In this document: one piece after another, positions 24,271-32,225 of the stretch
Position numbering within the stretch: position 1 is the first letter of the stretch
Layout of the letters: each line of letters opens with the position of its first letter
Assembly (NCBI GenBank): GCA_049515555.1
Contig: JBEKTY010000055.1
Span: 1-43,765, forward strand
Direction of reading: 5' to 3'
Length of the DNA stretch: 43,765 nucleotides
From: JBEKTY01 sp049515555
GTDB taxonomy: Bacteria; Planctomycetota; Planctomycetia; Pirellulales; Thermoguttaceae
Program-made: the position numbers and the translations under genes
The notes under the pieces: model-generated
What the model saw: the letters and a program-made list of their open reading frames with translations, nothing else
Told to the model about the DNA's origin: nothing
The model's database searches: none

Positions 24271-26685
24271 TCAAAATTCCCGCCGGCGGCTTTCCAGAAC
24301 GATCCGGGCCGGCTCGAGCCCCTCGGCCTCGGCCCGCAGGGTGATCTCACCCGGGGTCCGCCCCGCCTTCACCACCGCCAACCCCAGCCCGTGGAAGACC
24401 TTGTGCCGATCGGCCTTGAACGACTCGTGGTTGATCGGGTCGCCGTTGTCCACTCCGGCCAGCACGCCGGGGCCGCTCAGCCGGAAGCGGACCAACGCGT
24501 CGGCATCGGGGCACACACGCCCCCGGCGGTCGATCACCCGGACTTCGACGAACGCAAGGTCCTCGCCGTCGGCGGCGATCTTCGCCCGATCAGCCTTGAG
24601 CAGCACCCGGACCGCCGGGCCGGCCGTGACAACCTCGTCGCGGGCCACGACCTGACCGCTCTTCTTGCCGATGGCCTCCAGCTTCCCGGGCGCGTATGGC
24701 ACCTGCCACTCGACGTGCAGCGCTTTCTTGCGATCGAGCGTTTTCTCCCCCAGCGGCTTGCCCCCCAGCCGCAGCTCGACGCTGTCGCAGTTGGTAACGC
24801 ACCAGACGGGGATCTGCCGGCCTTGGAACTGCGGCCAGTTCCAGTGCGGCAGGAGGTGCACCAGCGGCTCCGGCCGCCAGACGCTGCGATAGAAATAGTA
24901 GCGGTCCTTCGCGAAGCCGGCCAGATCGACGATGCCGAAATAGGAGCTGCGGGCCGGCCACTGGTAGGGCGTCGGCTCGCCGATGTAGTCGAAACCGGTC
25001 CACACGAACTCGCCGGCCACCCACGGCGCGGCGGCCAGGGCCAGCAGGTCTCGCTCGGCGGTATAACCCCAGCCGGGCGCGCCCACGTCGTAGGAAGACA
25101 TCTGGAACTTGTGCTGGGCGGCGATCCGCAGCGTGCCATCCTTGCCCGGTACCAGACCGTATTCACCCCGCGTGCTCAGGGCCGAGGCGCTCTCGGAGGC
25201 CACCAGCCTGTAGCGGCCTTTATATTCCTGGTATGTGCCCAGGTTGTAATTGATGCCCAGCACGTCCAGCGGCTTGGCAAACCCGGTGCGGACGGCGCCG
25301 CCCGGGTCGTTGCAGGCGGAAACCGTAGGCCGGGTGGGGTCCTCGCGGTGGCAAATGTCCACCAGCCGCCGCGACATCTCGTAACCGTTGGCCGCCCCTT
25401 GCTCGTTGATCTCGTTGCCGATGCTCCACAGGATCACGCAGGGGTGGTTGCGGTCGCGGTGCAGCATGCTCAGCAGGTCGCGCTCGCTCCAGGCGTCGAA
25501 GAAGCGGCCGTAGCCGAATTGCGTCTTGCCGGCCTTCCACTCGTCAAAGGCCTCGTCCATCACCAGCAAGCCCATCCGGTCGCAAAGCTCCAGCAACTCC
25601 GGGGCCGGCGGGTTGTGGCTGGTGCGAATGGCGTTGCAGCCCATGCCCTTGAGGATCTCCAACTGCCGCTGGATGGCCCGGCGGTTGACGGCCGCCCCCA
25701 GGCAGCCCAGGTCGTGGTGATCGCACACGCCGTTAAGCGGCACGTGCCGGCCGTTGAGCAGGAAACCCCGGTCGCGGGTGAACTCGAACGAGCGGATGCC
25801 AAACGGCGTCCGGTACTGGTCGACAAGTTGCCCGGGGGCCTCGATTTGCGACAGCACCGCGTAGAGCTGCGGCGATTGCAGCGACCAGAGCTTGGGGCCG
25901 GCCACCGAGAGCGTCGCCTCGAAAGCCGTCTCGCCGACCGCGAGTGTCGTCTGGATTTGGTCCCGGGCCACTTCCGCCCCTTGTGAATCGAGCACCCGGG
26001 TTGTGAGCCGCACGTCGGCCGGCGCGCGGCCCTGGTTCTGGAGTCGCGTTTGCACTCGCACGTTCGCCTGCTGGGGCGTGATCGTGGGCGTGGTGACGCA
26101 AGTGCCCCAGTGAGCCACGTGGACCGGCCCGGTGAGCACCAGCCGCACGTGGCGGAAGATGCCCGCCCCCGAATACCAGCGGCTGCACGGCTGCTGGACT
26201 TTGGCGCGAACCGCCAGCAGGTTCGGACCATCCGCCTGCAAGTGAGGCGTCAGGTCGTACTGGAAGCTGGTGTAACCGTAGGGGTGGTTGCCCAGGTGCT
26301 GGCCGTTGAGCCAGACGTCGCTATCCATGTACACGCCGTCGAACTCGATCGCCATACAGCAGCGGCCTCTGGCGATGGGCGGCAGGCTGAATGCCTTCCG
26401 GTACCAGCCGACTCCGCCGTTGAGCCATCCGCCGCCCTCGCCCGAGGGCGAATGCGGGTCGAACGGCAGCTCGACGCTCCAGTCGTGCGGCACGTCCAGC
26501 AGCCGCCAGTGGGAATCGTCCAGGGCGGGCGATTGCCCTTCGGCCACTTCGCCCAGGTGGAACCGCCAGGCCGAATCGAGCGGGATGGTTTCACGCGGGT
26601 TTTCCGTCGCCGGGGCGGCGCTGCCGGCCATCGCCGCCGACATTGCCGCCGTTGCGAACCATGCAAAGACTCTGGTTGTCGTCAT
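24271..26685 (-). CDS. Secreted glycoside hydrolase family 2 enzyme
   Basis: 804 residues with a signal peptide (SAAMAGSAAPA). Domain order is typical GH2: N-terminal jelly-roll (GWYRKAFSLP, MDSDVWLNGQHLGNHPYGY), Ig-like domain, TIM barrel (LKGMGCNAIRTSHNPP), and C-terminal DUF4982/Ig-like domains. The acid/base is E425 in WSIGNEI and the probable nucleophile E559 in AGEFVWTGFDYIGEP. The architecture fits beta-galactosidase-like exo-enzymes that act on plant or algal polysaccharide; exact sugar specificity is not readable. It ends 213 bases upstream of the calpain-domain gene on the same strand. Confidence 0.9.
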   Translation of the reverse strand: MTTTRVFAWFATAAMSAAMAGSAAPATENPRETIPLDSAWRFHLGEVAEGQSPALDDSHWRLLDVPHDWSVELPFDPHSPSGEGGGWLNGGVGWYRKAFSLPPIARGRCCMAIEFDGVYMDSDVWLNGQHLGNHPYGYTSFQYDLTPHLQADGPNLLAVRAKVQQPCSRWYSGAGIFRHVRLVLTGPVHVAHWGTCVTTPTITPQQANVRVQTRLQNQGRAPADVRLTTRVLDSQGAEVARDQIQTTLAVGETAFEATLSVAGPKLWSLQSPQLYAVLSQIEAPGQLVDQYRTPFGIRSFEFTRDRGFLLNGRHVPLNGVCDHHDLGCLGAAVNRRAIQRQLEILKGMGCNAIRTSHNPPAPELLELCDRMGLLVMDEAFDEWKAGKTQFGYGRFFDAWSERDLLSMLHRDRNHPCVILWSIGNEINEQGAANGYEMSRRLVDICHREDPTRPTVSACNDPGGAVRTGFAKPLDVLGINYNLGTYQEYKGRYRLVASESASALSTRGEYGLVPGKDGTLRIAAQHKFQMSSYDVGAPGWGYTAERDLLALAAAPWVAGEFVWTGFDYIGEPTPYQWPARSSYFGIVDLAGFAKDRYYFYRSVWRPEPLVHLLPHWNWPQFQGRQIPVWCVTNCDSVELRLGGKPLGEKTLDRKKALHVEWQVPYAPGKLEAIGKKSGQVVARDEVVTAGPAVRVLLKADRAKIAADGEDLAFVEVRVIDRRGRVCPDADALVRFRLSGPGVLAGVDNGDPINHESFKADRHKVFHGLGLAVVKAGRTPGEITLRAEAEGLEPARIVLESRRREF

Positions 26686-26709
26686 CAGGCACTCCCGTTG
26701 TTGAATTTC

Positions 26710-27534
26710 CTATGATTTCCCGGCGGCGGATCCACAGGCCAGCCGCGCCAGCTCGCCAAGTTGGGCATGCAGAGCGGGGTTGGCGGCGGCGATGAATCGG
26801 GCCTGATCGAGGATGAAATCACCCCCTTCGGGCGATGTTATCACGCCGCCCGCCTCCCGAATCAACAGCGACCCGGCGGCCACGTCCCACACCTTCGTCG
26901 AGAAACCCCAGACCACGTCGTAGCGCCCGGCGGCCAGGTAGCAGAGGTTCAGGGCGGCCGAGCCGGACCGCCGGACCCCCTGGCACCGGTAGATCGCCTG
27001 GTTGAACACGAGCAGGTCGGGGCTCTGGGGCCAAACACTGGCGGGAAAGCCGGTGGCGGCCAGCGCGTCGGCCAGTTGCAGCACTCGGCTTGTTCGGATG
27101 GGCCGGCCGTTCAGCCACGCCCCCTGGCCCAAGACGGCCGTGAAACATTCGTCCAGCGACGGGTCCAGTACGGCCCCGACCAACACGGCGCCGTTGTGCT
27201 CCAGGGCCAGCGAAACGGCGTAATGCGGCACACCGTGGACGAAGTTCGTCGTGCCGTCCAGCGGATCGGCGATCCAGCGGTAGGCTGTTCTTTCGGCTGC
27301 GGGGCCATCGACCCGGCCTTCCTCACCCAACAGGCAATGGTCCGGGAAGGCCCCCAGCACCATCTGGCGGACCACTTCCTGCGCCGCATAATCGGCCTCG
27401 GTAACCAGGTCGGACGGTCCCTTGTGACGCACGCTCGTGCGGCCGATCCAGTCTTGGATGGTGGCCGCCGCACCGCGGACCGCCTGTTGGCACACGCTTG
27501 CGTATCGCGAAAGCTGGCTGGACTCGACCGACAT
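26710..27534 (-). CDS. Inositol monophosphatase-family phosphatase
   Basis: About 274 residues of the IMPase/FBPase/CysQ fold, Mg-dependent and lithium-sensitive as a family. Motifs: LVTEADYAAQEVVRQM, LLGEEG (metal Glu), DPLDGTTNFVHG (metal Asp pair) and VWDVAAGSLLIREAGG. These match inositol monophosphatase or histidinol-phosphatase-like subgroups. Start is taken as ATG 27534 (MSVESSQL); an upstream ATG at 27564 adds ten residues. It is divergent from the uxaC operon. Confidence 0.88.
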   Translation of the reverse strand: MSVESSQLSRYASVCQQAVRGAAATIQDWIGRTSVRHKGPSDLVTEADYAAQEVVRQMVLGAFPDHCLLGEEGRVDGPAAERTAYRWIADPLDGTTNFVHGVPHYAVSLALEHNGAVLVGAVLDPSLDECFTAVLGQGAWLNGRPIRTSRVLQLADALAATGFPASVWPQSPDLLVFNQAIYRCQGVRRSGSAALNLCYLAAGRYDVVWGFSTKVWDVAAGSLLIREAGGVITSPEGGDFILDQARFIAAANPALHAQLGELARLACGSAAGKS

Positions 27535-27733
27535 AAGACTTATGGGACCTATAGGAATTATCAATTAACCACACGTTAGCGGGGGTTGCCCGCCGATTCC
27601 CGACGATTCTTCACCAAGGCCCCCGATTATAGAACGCCGGCGGAACTTGGCAACCTGGCCATATCATCCCACCCTATAGATGGGGATTGCGCCCGGGAAA
27701 ATGTGTTTCGCAAAAAAATCACCGCGGCGCCTA

Positions 27734-27761
27734 TAGACAAGACGTTAGAAACTGGTATCAT
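27734..27761 (+). promoter_or_regulatory. Sigma-70-type promoter of the uxaC operon
   Basis: TAGACA (27734-27739) and TATCAT (27756-27761) each match the -35 and -10 consensus at 5 of 6 positions, with a 16-base spacer. Transcription would start near 27768, leaving a leader of about 85 bases before the uxaC ATG. Confidence 0.55.
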
Positions 27762-27796
27762 CGAGGTTAGATGATTTGGCCTCTTCTCTGTTCCGG

Positions 27797-27836
27797 CCCC
27801 GCCGTTTCGCTTCACCGCGAGCGGCGGGGTTTTTTT
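27797..27836 (+). terminator. Intrinsic terminator in the uxaC leader
   Basis: CCCCGCCG (27797-27804) pairs with CGGCGGGG (27822-27829); inside it TTCGC pairs with GCGAG around TTCACC with one bulged T. Seven T follow (27830-27836). It sits 17 bases before the uxaC start and downstream of the predicted promoter, the geometry of a transcription attenuator. Confidence 0.75.
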
Positions 27837-27853
27837 GTTTCCGCCACGGAACC

Positions 27854-29296
27854 ATGAGCGACGTCTTCATTACCGAGAACTTCCTGTTGCAGAATGATCG
27901 GGCGGTCGAGTTGTATCACCGCTACGCGCGCGATCTGCCGATTCTCGATTATCACTGCCACCTGCCCAGCGCGCAGATCGCCGAAGACCACCGCTTCCAG
28001 AACCTGACGCAGATCTGGCTTTACGGCGACCACTACAAGTGGCGGGCGATGCGGGCGGCCGGCGTGGCCGAGCGTTTTTGCACGGGCGACGCCAGCGACT
28101 GGGAGAAATTCCAGATGTGGGCCGATACCGTGCCCCAGACGCTTCGCAATCCGCTCTATCATTGGACGCACCTGGAGCTGAAACGGCCGTTTGGCATTAG
28201 CGACCGGCTGCTGGCGCCCGATACGGCGCGGGGGATCTGGGAGCAGTGCAACGCCCTGCTGGCCCGCGGCGACTTCTCCTGCCGCGGCATCCTGCGGCAG
28301 ATGAACGTGGCGCTAGTCTGCACCACCGACGACCCGGCCGACGGGCTGGAGCATCATGCGGCGCTGGCCGCCGATCGCACCTTCCCGATCAAGGTGTTGC
28401 CCACCTTCCGGCCCGACCGGGCGCTGGGCGTCGCTGCGCCGCAGGCCTGGAACGATTGGGTCGAGCGGCTGGCGGCGGTGAGCGGGATCGACGTGGGGGG
28501 TGATTTCTCGCGATTCCTGGCGGCCCTGCGGCAGCGGCACGATTTCTTTCACGCCTTGGGCTGCCGGCTTTCGGACCACGGCCTGGAGACGCTCGACGCG
28601 GCGGAAGGCAGCCCGACCGAGGTGGCCGCGGCCTTTGCCCGGCTGCGGCGCGGGCAGCAGTTGCCGGCCGACCAGGCGGCGCAGTTCCGCGCCGCGCTGT
28701 TAGTGGAGCTGGCGCGGTGGGACCACGCCCGGGGCTGGACGCAACAGTTCCACCTCGGGCCGTTGCGCAACGCCAACAGCCGGCTGTTCCGGCAGCTTGG
28801 GGCCGATACGGGCTTCGACTCGATCGGCGATTTCGATCTGGCCCGGCCGGTGGCCCGCTTCCTCGACCGCCTGGACAGCACCAACCAGTTGGCCCAGACG
28901 ATCCTCTACAACGTCAATCCCGCCGACAACGACGTGCTGGCCACGATGATCGGCAACTTCCAGGACGGCACCCGGCCTGGTAAAATGCAATACGGCAGCG
29001 CCTGGTGGTTCCTCGACCAAAAAGAGGGCATCGAGCGGCACCTGAATTCTTTGTCGAACATGGGCCTGCTCAGCCGCTTCGTGGGGATGCTTACCGATAG
29101 CCGCTCCTTCCTCTCCTTTACCCGGCACGAATACTTTCGCCGCGTCCTGTGCAACCTGTTGGGTACGGAAATGCACCAGGGGTTGCTGCCCGACGACCTG
29201 GGCCTGGTGGGCTCGCTGGTGGCGGACATTTGTTACCACAACGCGGCCGCATACTTCGGCTTCGAGGTAGATTTGCCATGCCAAGCGAGACCATGA
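27854..29296 (+). CDS. uxaC: Uronate (glucuronate) isomerase
   Basis: 480 residues of the amidohydrolase-superfamily uronate isomerase, which converts D-glucuronate to D-fructuronate and D-galacturonate to D-tagaturonate. Visible hallmarks are LPILDYHCHLP (metal-binding HxH), LTQIWLYGDHYKWRAMRAAG, VCTTDDPADGLEHH, GRMLTDSRSF-like GMLTDSRSFLSFTRHEYFRR and the C-terminal NAAAYFGF. Length is normal. The ATG at 27854 follows an ACGGAACC stretch; the real start is fixed by the conserved N-terminus. Its stop overlaps the next gene (ATGA), so the two are coupled. Regulation may involve the leader terminator. Confidence 0.95.
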   Translation: MSDVFITENFLLQNDRAVELYHRYARDLPILDYHCHLPSAQIAEDHRFQNLTQIWLYGDHYKWRAMRAAGVAERFCTGDASDWEKFQMWADTVPQTLRNPLYHWTHLELKRPFGISDRLLAPDTARGIWEQCNALLARGDFSCRGILRQMNVALVCTTDDPADGLEHHAALAADRTFPIKVLPTFRPDRALGVAAPQAWNDWVERLAAVSGIDVGGDFSRFLAALRQRHDFFHALGCRLSDHGLETLDAAEGSPTEVAAAFARLRRGQQLPADQAAQFRAALLVELARWDHARGWTQQFHLGPLRNANSRLFRQLGADTGFDSIGDFDLARPVARFLDRLDSTNQLAQTILYNVNPADNDVLATMIGNFQDGTRPGKMQYGSAWWFLDQKEGIERHLNSLSNMGLLSRFVGMLTDSRSFLSFTRHEYFRRVLCNLLGTEMHQGLLPDDLGLVGSLVADICYHNAAAYFGFEVDLPCQARP

Positions 29297-30444
29297 CGCC
29301 GCGCGAGCGGATGCTGGCCGCCCTGGAGCACCGCACTCCCGACCGCGTGCCCATCGACCTGGGCGGAAACCAGACGGGGATCCACAAGTTCGCCTACGAG
29401 GCGCTCGTCGAGCACCTCGGCCTGCGCGAGCCGCTGGAGATCATGGACGCCGTGCAGCAACTTGCCCGGCCTTCCGAGGCGGTGCTCCGCCGCTTCCACG
29501 TCGATACGCGGTACATTGCGGCGGGGTCGGCGGCCAGCTTCGACGGCCGGATCGTCCAGCGCCGCCGCGACGGCCGGCTGTGGCACGACCTGACCGACGA
29601 GTTCGGCGTTACCTGGTCCATGCCCGACGATCGGCCCTATTACATGGACATCACGCACCATCCGCTGGCCCGGGCCACGCGGGCCGACCTGGCGCGCTAC
29701 CCGTTCCCCAAGGGCGACGATCCGGGCCGCTTCGCCGGCCTGCGGCAGCGGGCCCTGGCCATCCGCCGCGACACGCCCTACGCCCTGGTCAGCGGCATCT
29801 CCGGAGTGGTCTACGAAACCTGCTGGTACCTGCGCGGGCTGGAACAATGGTTCATGGACCTGCTGGCCGAGCCCGAGTTTTGCGCGGCCCTCTTGGACCA
29901 GACCCTGAAGTTCTGGCTGGACTGGTTCCGCGTGTTCCTGGCGGAAGTGGGCGACCTGGTCGACGTAATCATGATCGGCGACGACCTGGCGGCCCAGCAG
30001 GGGCCGCTGTTCCGGCCCGAGCTGTATCGCCGCCTGGTCCAGCCGCGGCATCGGCAGCTCGTGCAATACATCCGGGAGCGGACCGCGGCCAAGATCTGGT
30101 ACCACACCTGCGGGGCCTGCGCCACCTACATTCCCGATCTGCTGGACAACGGCATCGATATCCTCAATCCGGTGCAGATCGGCGCCGCGGGCATGACGCC
30201 GGAGGCGCTTAAGGCCCAATTCGGCGAGCGCTTGACCTTCTGGGGCGGCGCCATCGACGCCCAGCACGTGTTGCCCACCGCCTCTCCCGAAACCATCGCC
30301 CGGCACGTCCAGAAAAACCTGGAAGTCTGGAAGCCCGGCGGCGGCTATGTTTTCAACAGCGTCCACAATATCCAAGCGGGCGTGCCGCCGGAGAACATCG
30401 TCGCCCTGTACGACGCAGCCTACCAGTACGGCTTCTACGGGTGA
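29293..30444 (+). CDS. Uroporphyrinogen-decarboxylase-family protein
   Basis: 383 residues. It begins MTPRERMLAALEHRTPDRVP, the standard start of URO-D/MtaA/CmuA-like proteins, and keeps FHVDTRYI, DIILGDDLAAQQG-like MIGDDLAAQQGPLF, KIWYHTCGACATYIPDLLDN and GIDILNPVQ. True heme-synthesis URO-D has other conserved residues; members beside sugar genes are of unknown function, perhaps methyltransfer-related. The ATG at 29293 overlaps the uxaC stop (ATGA); an in-frame ATG at 29278 is also possible. Co-transcription with uxaC suggests a link to uronate use, but that is inference. Confidence 0.8.
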   Translation: MTPRERMLAALEHRTPDRVPIDLGGNQTGIHKFAYEALVEHLGLREPLEIMDAVQQLARPSEAVLRRFHVDTRYIAAGSAASFDGRIVQRRRDGRLWHDLTDEFGVTWSMPDDRPYYMDITHHPLARATRADLARYPFPKGDDPGRFAGLRQRALAIRRDTPYALVSGISGVVYETCWYLRGLEQWFMDLLAEPEFCAALLDQTLKFWLDWFRVFLAEVGDLVDVIMIGDDLAAQQGPLFRPELYRRLVQPRHRQLVQYIRERTAAKIWYHTCGACATYIPDLLDNGIDILNPVQIGAAGMTPEALKAQFGERLTFWGGAIDAQHVLPTASPETIARHVQKNLEVWKPGGGYVFNSVHNIQAGVPPENIVALYDAAYQYGFYG

Positions 30445-30448
30445 ATGT

Positions 30449-30512
30449 AATGTATCCGGCACACTCCGTGTGCCGTTTCTTGCAACGGCACACGGAGTGT
30501 GCCGGATACATT
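30449..30512. repeat. 29-bp perfect palindrome built of two smaller palindromes
   Basis: Arms 30449-30477 and 30484-30512 are exact reverse complements around the loop TCTTGC. Each arm contains its own palindrome (CGGCACAC-TCC-GTGTGCCG and CGGCACAC-GGA-GTGTGCCG), so the sequence can fold as one long hairpin or two short ones. It follows the URO-D-family gene and may act as its terminator, though no T-tract follows. Confidence 0.8.
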
Positions 30513-30532
30513 GGCGCAACCGGGTACAACTT

Positions 30533-30570
30533 CCCAATCCCCAATCCCCAATCCCCAATCCCTAATCCCC
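30533..30570 (+). repeat. CCCCAAT tandem repeat before rlmM-like start
   Basis: CCCAATCC/CCAATCCC units repeat about five times with one CCTAATCC variant, then a C-run leads to the ATG at 30579. The tract fills the place of a Shine-Dalgarno sequence, which is absent. Confidence 0.6.
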
Positions 30571-30578
30571 TCCCCCCC

Positions 30579-31670
30579 ATGCCTCGCTTTCTGCTGGTCA
30601 CGTGCCAACTCGGTGCCGAGCGGGCGGTGAAAGGCGAGTTGGCGCGGCGTTGGCCCGACTTCCGGCTGGCCTTTTCCCGGCCCGGGTTCTTGACCTTCAA
30701 AGTGCCGGAGGAGCAGTATTTGCCGGCCGATTTCGAGTTGGAGTCGGTTTTCGCCCGGGCCTATGCGTTCTGCCTGGGCAAGGCGGCCGTGGCCGAGGAG
30801 GGCGACCTGGCGGCGCTGGCCGCTCAGGTCTGGCGGCTGTGGGGCGATCGGCCCGTCGAGCGGATTCACGCCTGGCAGCGGGACCTGGCCCCGCCGGGGG
30901 AGCACGGTTTCGAGCCCTCGATCACGCCGGCGGCGCTGGCCGCCTATGAAGCCCTCCGCCAGGCGTGCCCGCGAGGGGAGCGGCTCGCCCCGGGCGACCA
31001 CCTGGCCAGTGCGGCCCGGACCGGCGACTGGGTCCTCGACTGCGTGCTGGTCGAGCCCGGCCAATGGTGGGTCGGATTCCATCGCGCCCGTTCGGTGCCC
31101 TCCCGATGGCCGGGGGGCCTCGGGCGGCTGGAATTGCCGCCCACTGCGGTCAGCCGGGCGTGGCAGAAAATGACTGAGGCCATCCAGTGGTCGCAATGGC
31201 CGATTCCGCCCCGCGCCCGGTGGGTCGAGCTGGGCAGCGCCCCCGGCGGCGCCAGCCAGGCCCTGCTGGCCCACGGGTTCGAGGTCCTGGCCATCGATCC
31301 GGCCGAGATGGCCGCGGAAGTTGTCGCACACCCGAAGTTGCGGCACCTTCGCCGCCGAGCGGCGGAGGTCCCCCGCCGCGAGTTCCGCAAGGCCCGCTGG
31401 CTGGCCGCCGACATGAACGTCGCCCCAGACTACACCTTGGACGCCGTAGAGGCGATCGTCACCCATCCGGATGTGAACATCCGCGGGCTCCTGCTGACGC
31501 TCAAGCTCCTGGAATGGGACCTGGCCGACCACGTGCCGGAGTACCTGGCTCGGGTGCGGAGCTGGGGCTATAACGTCGTCCGCGCCCGGCAGTTGCAGTA
31601 CAACCGCCGCGAGTTCTGCGTGGCGGCATTACAGAGGCCGTTCAGGAGGAAGCCGACCGCTACAGCGTAG
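30579..31670 (+). CDS. rlmM: RlmM-type 23S rRNA 2'-O-methyltransferase
   Basis: 363 residues, close to the length of E. coli RlmM, which methylates C2498 in the peptidyl-transferase region. The N-terminal half is THUMP-like (FLLVTCQLGAERAVKGELAR). The C-terminal FtsJ-like Rossmann domain has WVELGSAPGGASQALL (SAM binding), AIDPAEM, and the K-D-K-E tetrad K197, D278 (ADMNV), K309 (LTLKLLEWD) and E345 (REFCVAAL). The start is ATG 30579 after a C-rich repeat with no Shine-Dalgarno. Assignment to RlmM rather than another FtsJ-type enzyme is by overall layout. Confidence 0.8.
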   Translation: MPRFLLVTCQLGAERAVKGELARRWPDFRLAFSRPGFLTFKVPEEQYLPADFELESVFARAYAFCLGKAAVAEEGDLAALAAQVWRLWGDRPVERIHAWQRDLAPPGEHGFEPSITPAALAAYEALRQACPRGERLAPGDHLASAARTGDWVLDCVLVEPGQWWVGFHRARSVPSRWPGGLGRLELPPTAVSRAWQKMTEAIQWSQWPIPPRARWVELGSAPGGASQALLAHGFEVLAIDPAEMAAEVVAHPKLRHLRRRAAEVPRREFRKARWLAADMNVAPDYTLDAVEAIVTHPDVNIRGLLLTLKLLEWDLADHVPEYLARVRSWGYNVVRARQLQYNRREFCVAALQRPFRRKPTATA

Positions 31671-32225
31671 GGTGCGAAAAGCAGGCGACGGACGACGGAC
31701 AGGTTCGGCGCGGGTCTCCCGACCCCGCCTAAGTTCGGCGCGGGTCTCCCGACCCCGCCGTCGCGCGACCGAAGGTCTCCGGGGCTCGTGAGACCTTCAA
31801 AGCGGCGGCGTGGCTCGGTCGGAGACCGGCCACAACACGGGGAGACCGGCCACAACGCCGTCCCTCGCCCGTCGTCCGTCGTCCGTCGTGTCTCCTTCTC
31901 CAGTCTGACTGCTCCGCCCGTCCTGCCGCGTTCATCCAAGTTCTTTCTCTTCGTACTCTTCATCGGACCACGCATCCCCCGCATCGGCGGCGACCGGAAA
32001 GTCTGTTTTGTAATCAAGGTCGATCCCGGTTCTCGCCGATTCACGGCGTAATAGTGGTGTGGCGGGCGGTTGCGCGGCCCACTGCCGCGCGCTCGATCGG
32101 GTTGACGGGCGACAGTGCCCCCTCTAGAATGGCAGCTTCGCATCCTGAGCACAATTTCACGCGGCTGCGCCTGCCAGGTGCGTATCTGCGACCGCCGCCA
32201 TAAGCGTCGGGTGAGGAGTCGGATC
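31671..32225. other. Repeat-rich intergenic region
   Basis: No gene recognised in 555 bases. A direct repeat GTTCGGCGCGGGTCTCCCGA + CCCCGCC occurs at about 31702-31728 and 31733-31759. GAGACCGGCCACAAC occurs twice (about 31820-31855). GACGGACGACGG near 31687 is mirrored by CGTCGTCCGTCGTCC near 31870-31890. The last 100 bases should hold the promoter of the next gene. Confidence 0.45.
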
